A stretch of DNA of 64,000 nucleotides from Rhizobium sophorae (lineage in GTDB: Bacteria > Pseudomonadota > Alphaproteobacteria > Rhizobiales > Rhizobiaceae), in NCBI RefSeq assembly GCF_013087515.1, contig NZ_JABFCN010000003.1:62001-126000 (forward strand), read 5' to 3'. Each line of letters opens with the position of its first letter. Within the stretch, counting starts at the first letter, position 1. The notes under the pieces were generated by a model, which saw nothing but the letters and a program-made list of their open reading frames with translations, did no database searches and was not told the origin of the DNA. Below, one piece after another: positions 8,644 through 16,746 of this stretch. A program made the translations under genes and the position numbers.

Positions 8644-9948
8644 TCAACTGGCATGCCTCGCCCCCGGTCCGTTCGCACGCACGAGCGCCATCAGCATCGG
8701 GCCGATCGCAAATTCGCCCCTTTCGGTCCTTCGGGTCAGATCTCTGAGATAACCGCCGGGCGAGTTGATGTGCCCTCCCCTTTCCAGGATGCAGGCGATC
8801 ACGGTTGCTGCGTTTTCCGGCCCCATGCCCGAGCAGGCTTCCTCATATGCCGAGGGACTGACGCCGAGCATCGAGCGCACGACGACGGCGGCCGACATCA
8901 GGTCTCGCCAATTGCCGATGCTTCCGCCAGGCCCGTAATCGAGAATACTGGGGCAGGCCTGGAGGACGAGGCCGAGCGGGAAGGATTTCAGGCTTGGTCC
9001 GGCGCCCGGATCGGCCGCGCCCCCCGCCCTGTTGCTCATCCCGCTGGAAGGCTTTTGCTGTTTCAATCTTCGTTCGTCCGACGGACCGGCGTTCGGGTCG
9101 TTATTAGCCGCTGCCTTTTCGCCCTGCTTCGTTTCGAAGCTTGGTTCAAGTTCATTAAGGGAGTCGGGATTTGAATTCTGTTTGTGATGCTCAATTTGAG
9201 ACTCATTGGCGTCTATTTTTTTTGCTTTTATCCGTCTTTCCAGCATGTTGACGATCTCTGCGCGCAGCAGCCCCATCTCGTCGAGCAGCGGTGCCAGGTC
9301 TTCGGCGGTCGCCACGCGCGGAATTCGGGCAAGAAGCGTTCGAAACATCGCCGAAATGCCCTCCCAATCACCAGAAATCCCTTCTTCGAGTGCGGCCGCT
9401 ATCAGCTTGGAGATGTCGCGCCGGCACACCGTCAGGCGTTCCCTGGTCACCCGTAACAGCTCCCGGTCGGCAACCGCCTGGGCGGCCAGGTATTCGATTT
9501 CGGCAGCACGGGCCAGAAGCGGTGCGACACTGAAGCCGAAGGCCTCGCCGATGGTCCCTGCCCTGTCGCGGCGCGCATAGCGCTTTCCATTCGGGCTGTC
9601 CTTGCGCAGGATCAGGCCGGCATCGACCAGGACGGCAAGATGCCGCCTGAGGGTGGCTGGGGTCATGCCGCGAGCGCGCAACGAAAGCTGCGCATTCGAC
9701 GGGAAGACGATCAGTCCCTTTTCCTCGGAGATTTCGTCGTCAGGGTAGAAGGTCAGAAGCGCGTCGAGCACCGTCAACGCCCGATCGGTGACGCCAAGCG
9801 CCGGTCGCGCTTCGCAGATCGCCCTGAACAGCTTCCATTTGCTGCGTTTCATTCCCGGCTCGATGGTCTCGGCCAGTTGCTGGCTTGCCAGCATGCCAAG
9901 CGACATCGGCCGCCGCCCAAAGGGCGTCGTCACATATCCACTCTCCAT
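8644..9948 (-). CDS. repC: Plasmid replication initiator RepC
   Basis: Replication initiator of repABC replicons, 434 residues, last gene of repA-repB-repC. Residues 1-160 hold the conserved N-terminal domain with GRRPMSLGMLASQQLA and the winged-helix segment FPSNAQLSLRARGMTPATLRRHL. A variable, low-complexity, hydrophilic linker (about 245-310) separates it from the C-terminal domain (SILDYGPGGSIGNWRDLM, then GGYLRDLTRR). The origin of such plasmids lies inside repC. ATG 9948 is preceded by an AAGG-containing site. Synthesis is expected to be limited by the antisense RNA in the repB-repC gap. Confidence 0.95.
   Translation of the reverse strand: MESGYVTTPFGRRPMSLGMLASQQLAETIEPGMKRSKWKLFRAICEARPALGVTDRALTVLDALLTFYPDDEISEEKGLIVFPSNAQLSLRARGMTPATLRRHLAVLVDAGLILRKDSPNGKRYARRDRAGTIGEAFGFSVAPLLARAAEIEYLAAQAVADRELLRVTRERLTVCRRDISKLIAAALEEGISGDWEGISAMFRTLLARIPRVATAEDLAPLLDEMGLLRAEIVNMLERRIKAKKIDANESQIEHHKQNSNPDSLNELEPSFETKQGEKAAANNDPNAGPSDERRLKQQKPSSGMSNRAGGAADPGAGPSLKSFPLGLVLQACPSILDYGPGGSIGNWRDLMSAAVVVRSMLGVSPSAYEEACSGMGPENAATVIACILERGGHINSPGGYLRDLTRRTERGEFAIGPMLMALVRANGPGARHAS
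9150..9245. other. Probable replication origin (oriV) within repC
   Basis: AT-rich island inside the otherwise GC-rich repC gene, including an 8-base T-run near 9220 and several TTTG/GAATT stretches. It coincides with the low-complexity linker of RepC. In studied repABC plasmids the origin maps to such an AT-rich central part of repC; assignment here is by analogy. Confidence 0.5.
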
Positions 9949-9984
9949 TTGCCTTCACCTTCGTTCAGGCAAAAGAAAACCATC

Positions 9985-9997
9985 CACCAATTTGGTG
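9985..9997. repeat. Short inverted repeat upstream of repC
   Basis: CACCAA-T-TTGGTG, 37-49 bases upstream of the repC start in the untranslated leader. It could take part in the alternative folding of the repC leader controlled by the antisense RNA. Small enough that chance is possible. Confidence 0.3.
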
Positions 9998-10007
9998 CCT
10001 AAGACGC

Positions 10008-10036
10008 TTGACTGTGATTCGGGGAAATGCGATTCT
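10008..10036 (+). promoter_or_regulatory. Promoter of the antisense ctRNA
   Basis: On the strand opposite to repABC: -35 TTGACT at 10008-10013, a 17-base spacer and -10 GATTCT at 10031-10036. The predicted start near 10043 places a short RNA across the repC leader. Confidence 0.55.
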
Positions 10037-10042
10037 CGATGT

Positions 10043-10097
10043 GCTTAAGATCTGAGAAGGGCTTCCACGGCGTCGTCGTTGGGGGCCTTTTTCTTTT
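10043..10097 (+). ncRNA. Counter-transcribed RNA of the repABC cassette (incA/RepE-type)
   Basis: Predicted antisense RNA of about 55 bases encoded opposite the repB-repC intergenic region, as in all well-studied repABC plasmids. It ends in an intrinsic terminator: arms GGCTTCCA (10060-10067) and TGGGGGCC (10080-10087), followed by TTTTTCTTTT. It should pair with the repC leader, block repC translation and act as a trans incompatibility factor. Strand, length, promoter and terminator fit the family; the start site is estimated. Confidence 0.7.
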
Positions 10098-10102
10098 GCG
10101 CG

Positions 10103-11104
10103 CTACGCTCCTCTGTCCTTGTTGAACTCCTGGAACAGGCCCTTCAGCCTTTCCTGGACGAATTGATCAAAACCGGGCGCGGTCTTGCCGTCGAAGACGA
10201 AGGTCGCACCGGATGCAGTCTTCTTGATCATGACAGGCACACCACTAACCTGGGTTTTAGCCACCGCCGGCTTCGGCGCAGCCGTCTTCTTCGTTGCCAG
10301 AACGAGTGCCCGCTGAAACCGCTCGTCGCTCGAAATTTTGCGCGCGTCGTCCGCGGACAACTCCGCGATGATTTTCTCGACGTCGGCTTTCTCAAGCCGC
10401 TCGCCCAGTTCCAACCATCGCCGGCGGCCGATATCAGGTGCCGCGCCTATGGCGTTGACGAGCTCCAGGGGGACCTGCCGGATGACGATCAGCATTCTCG
10501 ACAGCGCCGCCTTGTCCACGCCGAGAGCCGCCATGATCACATCGCGGCCAAAGCTGCGTTCCTCGAGCCGCGATGCAAAGAGCGCGCGCTCGATGTAGGA
10601 GAGATTGGTTCGAGCGCTGTTTTCCTGTCCCTGGCTGACGACCAACTGACCGTCGGTGAGATCGCGGACGACCGCACGCACCCGGATGCCGATTTCTCGG
10701 GTGGCAGCCAGGCGCCGATGGCCGTAGGCGACCTGATAGCGTCCCCTGGTTTCGGGATGCGGGCGGACAAGGATCGGAACCTGCTGCCCATGCTCGCGGA
10801 TCTGCTCGACAAGTTGCGCGAGTTCCGCCGCATCGATCGCCAATCGATCGCTGACGAACGAAGCGTCGATCAGGCCGGGATCGAGTTCGACGATAGTCTG
10901 GCCGGTGGCAAGCTGCCGTTCCAGCTCACTCGCTCGCTCCATTTTCTCGGTAATGTTGCCGAGCGTCTTGGTAATGCCGCCGACCGGCGCGGCACTGCGC
11001 TCCTGCGGCACGAACCCGGCGATCGGACGATTGTCGCGCGGCGCGACTGCTTCCGCCCTTGCCGGGTTCGGAGCGGAAATTTCGATGAGGTTTTTGCGCG
11101 CCAT
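10103..11104 (-). CDS. repB: Plasmid partitioning protein RepB (ParB family)
   Basis: Centromere-binding partition protein, 333 residues. The ParB core shows box I around VPILVRPHP, box II GRYQVAYGHRRLAATRE and box III QGQENSARTNLSYIERALFA, followed by a helix-turn-helix near DVIMAALGVDKAALSRML. The C-terminal part carries the RepB-specific dimerisation region (GFDQFVQERLKGLFQEF). It starts 4 bases after repA, so they are translationally coupled. RepB binds parS and stimulates the RepA ATPase. I did not find a clear parS copy of the usual 16-base form nearby. Confidence 0.95.
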   Translation of the reverse strand: MARKNLIEISAPNPARAEAVAPRDNRPIAGFVPQERSAAPVGGITKTLGNITEKMERASELERQLATGQTIVELDPGLIDASFVSDRLAIDAAELAQLVEQIREHGQQVPILVRPHPETRGRYQVAYGHRRLAATREIGIRVRAVVRDLTDGQLVVSQGQENSARTNLSYIERALFASRLEERSFGRDVIMAALGVDKAALSRMLIVIRQVPLELVNAIGAAPDIGRRRWLELGERLEKADVEKIIAELSADDARKISSDERFQRALVLATKKTAAPKPAVAKTQVSGVPVMIKKTASGATFVFDGKTAPGFDQFVQERLKGLFQEFNKDRGA

Positions 11105-11108
11105 CTAT

Positions 11109-12302
11109 CTATTTCCTCCCCCAGGTGGAGCGAATATGCGCCTCGATCTCGCCGTTCACGAGGTTGAGCGACTCCAGTGCCCGATCGTAGGTTCCGCGTG
11201 TGAACTGCGACCGCTCGACCTCGTAGAGTGTCTGCTTGGTGACGCCGGCGTCGGCGACCGCCGTCGACTTCACCATGGCGTTGTGGAGCATTCGATTGCC
11301 GAAGATCGCTCGCATGAAGCCGGTCATCTGGCTTTGCGGTCCGTCGTTCGGTTCGAACCGCGTCACGAGATAGCGCATCCAGTCATAGCTGGTACGCCCG
11401 CCGGCCTTTTCCACGACCGACATCAGCTCACTCGTCATCGTCAGAAACTGCGACATCGACATGACATCCAGCATCTGTGGGTGAACCGTGATCAATACCG
11501 AGGTTGCCGCACAGAGCGCCGACATCGTCAAGAACCCCAGCTGCGGCGGGCAGTCGATGACCACGACGTCGTAAAGGCTTTCGATCTCCGTCAGGACCTC
11601 GCCGATGCGGGCAAAGAACATCGTCTCCGCCGTCCCCGACGCCATCGCCTTTGGGGTCTCGTGCTCGAATTCCATCAGCTCGAGATTGCCCGGAATGAGA
11701 TGCAGATTGGGCGTGTAGGTGGCGCGCACGATGTCGGCGATGGGGCGTGGCTCCTCATATCGGATCGCACCGTAGATCGTTTCACCCTCTCCGACATCGA
11801 ACTCCGGCTGATGGCCGAACAAGGCGGACAAAGAGGCCTGCGGATCGAGGTCGACGGCGAGCACGCGGTAGCCCCTGAGCGCCATGAACTGCGCCAGATG
11901 GGCCGCAGTGGTGGTCTTGCCCGAGCCACCCTTGAAATTCATGACAGAGATGATCTGGAGTTTTTCGCCCGGCCTGCGAGCCGGCACATATTTCGGTGTT
12001 CCGTTTCGCTCGTCGAGGACCCGACGAATCCGATCCATATCCGTTGCACTGTAAAGCCGCCGTCCGTTTGCGAGCGGATCGGGCCCATGGCCGTCGGCGG
12101 CCACCTGGCGGAGATAGCCTTCGCCGATGCCGATGAAGGCCGCAGCTTCCGCCGGCGAAAATGTTCTGATGGTTTTTTGCGACAGCGGGGGGAAGATTTT
12201 TGCCTGATGCTGCTGAAGTTGATAGGATAACTCCTTCGCATCTGTTGCCAGAAGCGACGGGAGGTGCTCTTGATCGTCCTGAAGAGCAAGACTCGGCTGC
12301 AT
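11109..12302 (-). CDS. repA: Plasmid partitioning ATPase RepA (ParA family)
   Basis: Type Ia ParA ATPase of 397 residues. An N-terminal helix-turn-helix of about 110 residues (FSPAEAAAFIGIGEGYLRQVA) precedes the deviant Walker A motif NFKGGSGKTTTAAHL, Walker A' LAVDLDPQASLSALFG and Walker B VVVIDCPPQLGFLTM. It segregates the replicon with RepB and represses the repABC promoter. First gene of the cassette, with a palindromic operator just upstream. Weak GGGA-type ribosome site before ATG 12302. Confidence 0.95.
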   Translation of the reverse strand: MQPSLALQDDQEHLPSLLATDAKELSYQLQQHQAKIFPPLSQKTIRTFSPAEAAAFIGIGEGYLRQVAADGHGPDPLANGRRLYSATDMDRIRRVLDERNGTPKYVPARRPGEKLQIISVMNFKGGSGKTTTAAHLAQFMALRGYRVLAVDLDPQASLSALFGHQPEFDVGEGETIYGAIRYEEPRPIADIVRATYTPNLHLIPGNLELMEFEHETPKAMASGTAETMFFARIGEVLTEIESLYDVVVIDCPPQLGFLTMSALCAATSVLITVHPQMLDVMSMSQFLTMTSELMSVVEKAGGRTSYDWMRYLVTRFEPNDGPQSQMTGFMRAIFGNRMLHNAMVKSTAVADAGVTKQTLYEVERSQFTRGTYDRALESLNLVNGEIEAHIRSTWGRK

Positions 12303-12316
12303 GATCTTTTTCCCAA

Positions 12317-12361
12317 GTAACTGCGCAATTCTGAACGAAAGCGCTTCAGTTGCGCAGTTAC
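12317..12361. promoter_or_regulatory. Palindromic operator upstream of repA
   Basis: Interrupted palindrome: outer arms GTAACTGCGCAA (12317-12328) and TTGCGCAGTTAC (12350-12361) are perfect 12-bp complements, with inner CTGAA/TTCAG arms. It lies 15-59 bases before the repA ATG, and its distal arm overlaps a -10-like TATAGT (minus strand, 12365-12360). This is where RepA/RepB autoregulation of repABC promoters acts; it could also serve as a partition/incompatibility site. No good -35 was found. Confidence 0.6.
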
Positions 12362-12576
12362 TATATGCCTCGATTCGTTACCAATTTACAAATGCTTAAC
12401 CAAACCGCCCGTTTCAGCCCGCCGAGACGGCCGGAGACGTAAGGCAGATTTCAAGCGATATAGGCAATGCAATTGGCTCGAAATGACTGATAAGCCGGGT
12501 GGCTTTCAAGCCGAGCGGGAGGGCAATGAATTCGCCGCAGAAATCCAAGTTCGTCAATATGTTGGGCGCCGTCAGG

Positions 12577-13014
12577 CTATTTCCCGTCATCCTTCAGGTA
12601 GTTGTTGCCGTTGATCACCAGAAGCCCGTCGGAGCCTTTGTCGGGTTCGAATATGCTCATGCTTTCCGTCTTGCCGCTCGCGTCGGTCAGGTCGAGACGG
12701 TAACCGGAAAGCTTGTAGCGTCCGCTTGCGCCCGGCCGGTTGCCTGATGTGGTGATGCCCGATCGCGATCCGCCGATTTCGTTCGTCATCGAGGCGCCGG
12801 ACCAGCCTGTGCGTTCGAAAGTACCGTTTCGATGAAGCGTCAGCGTATGGCTGGACGCCACCGACCCCGATGAAGTCGCGGTCATGCCGCTCGAGGCAAA
12901 GGTGGAGACCCATTCGCCGTCGAGCGTCGTGCCCTCATCAAATGGCGGGACGGCCTTTGAGACGCTAAAGGTGATCTTACGGGCCTCGCCTTCCCTTGGA
13001 AAAGGGGCCGCCAA
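12577..13014 (-). CDS. Hypothetical protein, possibly 5'-truncated
   Basis: Unrecognised reading frame of about 145 codons. The protein is hydrophilic and Ser/Gly/Thr-rich, with a beta-strand-like pattern (TLDGEWVSTFASSG, HTLTLHRNGTFERTGW, GRYKLSGYRLDLTDASGK) that resembles a small lipocalin-like or calycin-type domain. There is no ATG: the only starts are a TTG at 13014 or none, and the frame stays open to 13056 without a start, so it may be the C-terminal remnant of a longer gene. Neighbours give no functional hint. Confidence 0.5.
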   Translation of the reverse strand: MAAPFPREGEARKITFSVSKAVPPFDEGTTLDGEWVSTFASSGMTATSSGSVASSHTLTLHRNGTFERTGWSGASMTNEIGGSRSGITTSGNRPGASGRYKLSGYRLDLTDASGKTESMSIFEPDKGSDGLLVINGNNYLKDDGK

Positions 13015-13056
13015 ATCGCGTCGGCGTCTCCCATACGGACTATTGGCCGCATGAGC

Positions 13057-13429
13057 TCACCTTCATCAGTCGGACACGCTCTGGGCTGTTCTCATCGCAG
13101 CTGACGATCTGTGGGGAAGCGCGCTTAAGCTAATTTCGGGAAAGATCGTTCCGCTCACCGTGATTGCCACTGGCACGGCGAAGCATGGGGGCGTTTGAGA
13201 CGAGATGACGAGGCTGGAAGCAACGTGGCTTTTCCAGATGTTTCGTCCGAGATCTCATCAACCCTACTTTTGAATAGTGCGCGCTCTTGGTCGTCGGCAC
13301 TCGCGTGTCGAGCGACTGCTGCTCCCACATTTAGGCGATGGTGCTTCCAACGCAGTAGGGTATGGCCAAGTCCAACGAGGTTCTGCAATGGAACTGTTGG
13401 GGAAAGCGGGGAGAACCTTTCCGCTGGGT
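13057..13429. other. Non-coding gap before the amidohydrolase gene
   Basis: About 370 bases. Short open frames exist on both strands but none has a convincing ribosome site or recognisable motif, and composition is less GC-rich than the neighbours. Probably decayed sequence; nothing identified. Confidence 0.35.
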
Positions 13430-15235
13430 TCAATTTTCCCCATGATAGCTGCCGAAGTATTTTAGGGGTGACCAAGCCGGAAGGATCTCCGGCAGTTTTG
13501 GCGATAGAGCGCTATAGTCCTGCGCACCAAACACGACCTCGCCGTCCATGATCGTGAGCACAGAAGAGATGGATTTGATCTGATCTTCCGACACGGTGAA
13601 GTAATCCCTGTCGAGCACAACAAAGTCCGCCAGGTATCCGGGGGCGATTACGCCCATTTCGGATTCTGTATTCATGAACCACGCTGCACCATTGGTAAAC
13701 AGTTTCAGCGCCTCGGTGCGGGATAGGCGATTGTCCTTAGCAAGAATTTCGGATCCGGACACAGACTTGCCAGATACCATCCAACTTATACCGACCCAAG
13801 GGTTGAATGTGGCTGCCCGGAAGGCGTCGGTGGTCATGGCCAGCGGCATGCCGCTATCCACGAGCTTGCGCAGACGCGGGGTCTCCAGAGCCTTCTCGCG
13901 ACCATGGGTTTTGATGAAACCATCGCCGTGCAGCGCCATTTTGGCGTCCAAGGCAATTCCCCCACCCAGCTTTTTCACCCGATCGATGTTCTCCGGATTG
14001 ATGGTCTCAGCGTGCTCGAGACTCCATTTCAGGCCATCGAGCGGGGTCGTTTCGTTCACCTTCTCAAGAGCGTCGAGAAAGGGGGAGATGTTCTCGTCGT
14101 AGCTGACGTGGATGCGAAACGGGATACGCCGCTGGACCAGCTTCGTCACATCCTGCTCGACGAAGCGTCGCATCTTCTCGGGCTCGATGATGACCGCCGG
14201 ACGGTCGAAGTTCTCATGATCGTGCACTTCCCCGCTCAGAACCTCCCCGGCCCCTCGATATTCATGGCCATGTGCCAGGGTGGGGTGCAGGTTTTGTCCT
14301 GGGCTTATCGGCGCCGTTTTCGTGATCGCCTCGACTTCCAGATCCACCATGTTTACCGGCCCGCCGTCGCCGAGTTGCAAGTCCACAAAGGGCATGCGCA
14401 CATTGAGGCGGTTGTCTCGTGCAAGCACGCCCACCCTCTCCTGGGCCTCCGGGTATGGCCACCTGCCGCCGTTATCGATGATCGAGGTCACGCCGAACCG
14501 GTTCAGACCGTGAATGCTATAGATCAACGAACTCACTTCTTCGTCGAACGTGGGCTGCGGTACCATGCTCTCGAGGGCGAGAAACAACCAGGTATAGCCG
14601 TGGACCACACCGGTCGGATTGCCGCGGCTGTCCCTTTCGAATTCGGTGTCCGGCAACGTCGGGAACCGACCGGTGCCCACGCCAAGTGCCTCCATCGCCT
14701 GTTTGTTCAAGAAGGCGCGGTTGTAGGCATATTGCACGATCATGGGTCGGTCGGGCACGGCCTCGTGCAGTTCGCCCAGCGTGGGAAAGCGGTTCTCCTC
14801 AAACTGGTAGGGGGACCAGCCTCCGATCACCTTGACCCACTGACCCTCAGGCGTGCGTTGGGCCTGCTCGCTGAGCATCGTCAACGCCTTACGCAGCGTC
14901 GGCACGCCATCCCATCTTACATTGTAGTTGTAGGCCATGTCGTTGAGGACGTGCGTATGCGCATCGATGATGCCGGGGATGAGCCTCCGGCTGCGTGCAT
15001 CAATCACTTTGGTAGTGGAATTCTTTAGACCGAGAATGTCCACATCAGATCCGACCGAATAGATGCGGCCTTTCTTGACGGCTACAGCAGAAGCTTCGGC
15101 CTGCCCCCGGTTGCCGGTGAAGATCTTTGCATTGATAACGATCAGATCAGCGCCGGGTCGTTCTTGCGTCGTTTGTGCCTGAACCGCAGAGAAAGAAGAA
15201 ATCGTCACAAACGCGATGAATATTTTTCTGATCAT
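13430..15235 (-). CDS. Secreted amidohydrolase family protein (YtcJ-like)
   Basis: Metal-dependent hydrolase of about 601 residues. ATG 15235 is preceded by GAGGG and opens a Sec signal peptide (MIRKIFIAFVTISSFSAVQA), so the enzyme should be periplasmic. The amidohydrolase fold is marked by IPGIIDAHTHVLND (first HxH metal pair, about residue 85), the HVSYDEN region and a C-terminal LADFVVLDRDYF strand. The family (amidohydrolase_3) acts on N-acyl or cyclic amides; the substrate is unknown. It is divergent from a LysR gene, its probable regulator. The start could be moved to 15280, but that lacks a ribosome site and hides the signal peptide. Confidence 0.85.
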   Translation of the reverse strand: MIRKIFIAFVTISSFSAVQAQTTQERPGADLIVINAKIFTGNRGQAEASAVAVKKGRIYSVGSDVDILGLKNSTTKVIDARSRRLIPGIIDAHTHVLNDMAYNYNVRWDGVPTLRKALTMLSEQAQRTPEGQWVKVIGGWSPYQFEENRFPTLGELHEAVPDRPMIVQYAYNRAFLNKQAMEALGVGTGRFPTLPDTEFERDSRGNPTGVVHGYTWLFLALESMVPQPTFDEEVSSLIYSIHGLNRFGVTSIIDNGGRWPYPEAQERVGVLARDNRLNVRMPFVDLQLGDGGPVNMVDLEVEAITKTAPISPGQNLHPTLAHGHEYRGAGEVLSGEVHDHENFDRPAVIIEPEKMRRFVEQDVTKLVQRRIPFRIHVSYDENISPFLDALEKVNETTPLDGLKWSLEHAETINPENIDRVKKLGGGIALDAKMALHGDGFIKTHGREKALETPRLRKLVDSGMPLAMTTDAFRAATFNPWVGISWMVSGKSVSGSEILAKDNRLSRTEALKLFTNGAAWFMNTESEMGVIAPGYLADFVVLDRDYFTVSEDQIKSISSVLTIMDGEVVFGAQDYSALSPKLPEILPAWSPLKYFGSYHGEN

Positions 15236-15486
15236 TTTACCCTCGTTCGACTGATTTTTATGAATTGCGGTCATGCACAAGCCGGCGCCTTACGGATGCG
15301 TGCGATGGACGAAGAAGTGAGTTGAAGCCGTTAGATAGCCTATGGAAAAAGTCCTATATTGGCGGTTCGTGAGGCAGGTCGCGAGGATGCCCCACGGAGA
15401 GTCAGCCGCAGCGAAGTTGTCATTCTCCCCTTTGCCTTGGTAGTCCTCAGTCGTGTGAAGCCGTGTTGCAAAATAAGGAACGCTTT

Positions 15487-16356
15487 GTGGAACTTGAGGA
15501 TCTGAGAATATTTGTCGAAGTTGCTGATGCGGGCGGAGTATCGTCTGCAGCGCTGCGACTGGGTATCTCCAAGTCGATGGTCAGCCGGCGGATCACCAGG
15601 CTTGAGGCGGAACTCGGCGCACAGCTATTTGCAAGGACGACCCGTGGTATAGCGCTCACGGAAGCAGGTTTTACATTCAGAGATTACGCAGCACGGGTTT
15701 CTGCTGACTTGGATGTGGTGCGCGAAACGATCCTGCCCGCCGGTGAGCTTCGAGGCCGCATGCGCGTAGCCGCGCCCCTATCATTTGGTCCGACCTATTT
15801 TGCTCCCGTCCTCTCCCAGATGGCTAGCCGACACCCGCAGCTGCAAATCCTTTCCTCCTATACTGATCGCTTCGTAGATCTCGTGGGAGAGGGTTTTGAT
15901 TGCGCAATCCGGCTGGGGCATCTGCCGGACTCGAACCTTGTCGCAAGACGTATCGGACCGATCTTTGGCAAGCTGGTTGCGAGTCCTGCCTACATCGAGG
16001 CTCACGGCGCCCCCGAAACACCGGACGAGATTTTGAATCACCAAGTCGTTATGCGGGACGCCGAGAAGTGGCAATTCATGAATGGCGACGAGATTGTCAC
16101 GGTGCGTCCCCAGGGACGCTTCATAGCTGATAACGCGTTGTCCCTCGTAGCGGCCGCTCTGGATGGGCTCGGGGTCGCCTATCTGCCAGAACCGCTTGTC
16201 GCGGACCATATATGTTCGGGCGCACTGGTGCCGATCATGACGCGTCATCCGATTCCGCCGGCCGGCATCTTCGTCGTGAGGCCGCCCGGCCAGTATCCCT
16301 CTCGAAAAGTACGAACCCTCACTGAGATGCTTATCGACCGATTTGGAACTCGTTAA
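15487..16356 (+). CDS. LysR-family transcriptional regulator
   Basis: Regulator of 289 residues. N-terminal winged HTH (LEDLRIFVEVADAGGVSSAA, then LGISKSMVSRRITRLEAELG), followed by a two-lobed effector domain beginning near GELRGRMRVAAPLSFG. GTG 15487 has AAGGAA at good spacing; another GTG in frame at 15463 is possible. It is divergent from the secreted amidohydrolase and probably controls it through the 251-base gap. Its stop codon directly abuts a decayed insertion sequence, so its 3' end may have been altered by that insertion. Confidence 0.88.
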   Translation: MELEDLRIFVEVADAGGVSSAALRLGISKSMVSRRITRLEAELGAQLFARTTRGIALTEAGFTFRDYAARVSADLDVVRETILPAGELRGRMRVAAPLSFGPTYFAPVLSQMASRHPQLQILSSYTDRFVDLVGEGFDCAIRLGHLPDSNLVARRIGPIFGKLVASPAYIEAHGAPETPDEILNHQVVMRDAEKWQFMNGDEIVTVRPQGRFIADNALSLVAAALDGLGVAYLPEPLVADHICSGALVPIMTRHPIPPAGIFVVRPPGQYPSRKVRTLTEMLIDRFGTR

Positions 16357-16515
16357 TCACAGCCAGAAGATGACGGAAGCTGCGATGCAGATTGCCGAGA
16401 AGAAGGTGTGGGCACAACGGTCATATCGTGTTGCGATGCGCCTCCAATCCTTGAGTTTGGCGAATAGGCCTCGACCTTGTGTCTGCTACGATAGAGAACT
16501 TTGTCCTAGACGCAT
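16357..16515 (-). pseudogene. Transposase C-terminal fragment, frameshifted
   Basis: A fragment reading KVLYRSRHKVE in one frame continues as LFAKLKDWRRIATRYD in another, the break falling near 16464, consistent with a one-base loss. An ATG at 16515 sits where the IS start should be but runs into a stop after nine codons. The DDE core is absent. Clearly non-functional. Confidence 0.68.
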
Positions 16516-16597
16516 GGTTTCTTCCGGCTTTTAGAGGAGAGGATGATGGAGGCTCTGAATCACACCTCAAACGAAATTAATAGGTCCTGACCCTAGA
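16357..16597 (-). mobile_element. Remnant of an IS5-family insertion sequence
   Basis: On the minus strand the sequence ends in a frame reading FAKLKDWRRIATRYDRCAH then TFFSAICIAASVIFWL and stop, the typical C-terminus of IS5-group transposases common in rhizobia. The element begins at 16597 with GGGTCAGGACCTATTAATTTC, which looks like the terminal inverted repeat of that group. The catalytic middle of the transposase is missing, so the element cannot move by itself. The other terminus is not clearly preserved next to the LysR stop. Confidence 0.7.
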
Positions 16598-16746
16598 TGA
16601 GTAGCATCCGTTTCCCGGAAACTTACCTGAAAGCGCGAGAGCAGTTTCCCCAACATCGGGCGACGGCCGCGACAAAGACGAGCGATTGAACGCTCAGTGT
16701 GGCAGATCAATTTAAGTCTCTACTTATCGCGAGAAAAGTGGCATGC

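Noticed and set aside
10118..10140. GTTGAACTCCTGGAAC near the 3' end of repB as a parS site
   Set aside because: Only the outer GTT/AAC fit; the centre is TC rather than GC, the arms are not complementary, and it lies in conserved RepB coding sequence.
16597..16687. 29-codon ORF directly after the IS end
   Set aside because: Too short, no ribosome site, ends at a stop without any continuing frame; at best the stub of a gene interrupted by the IS.
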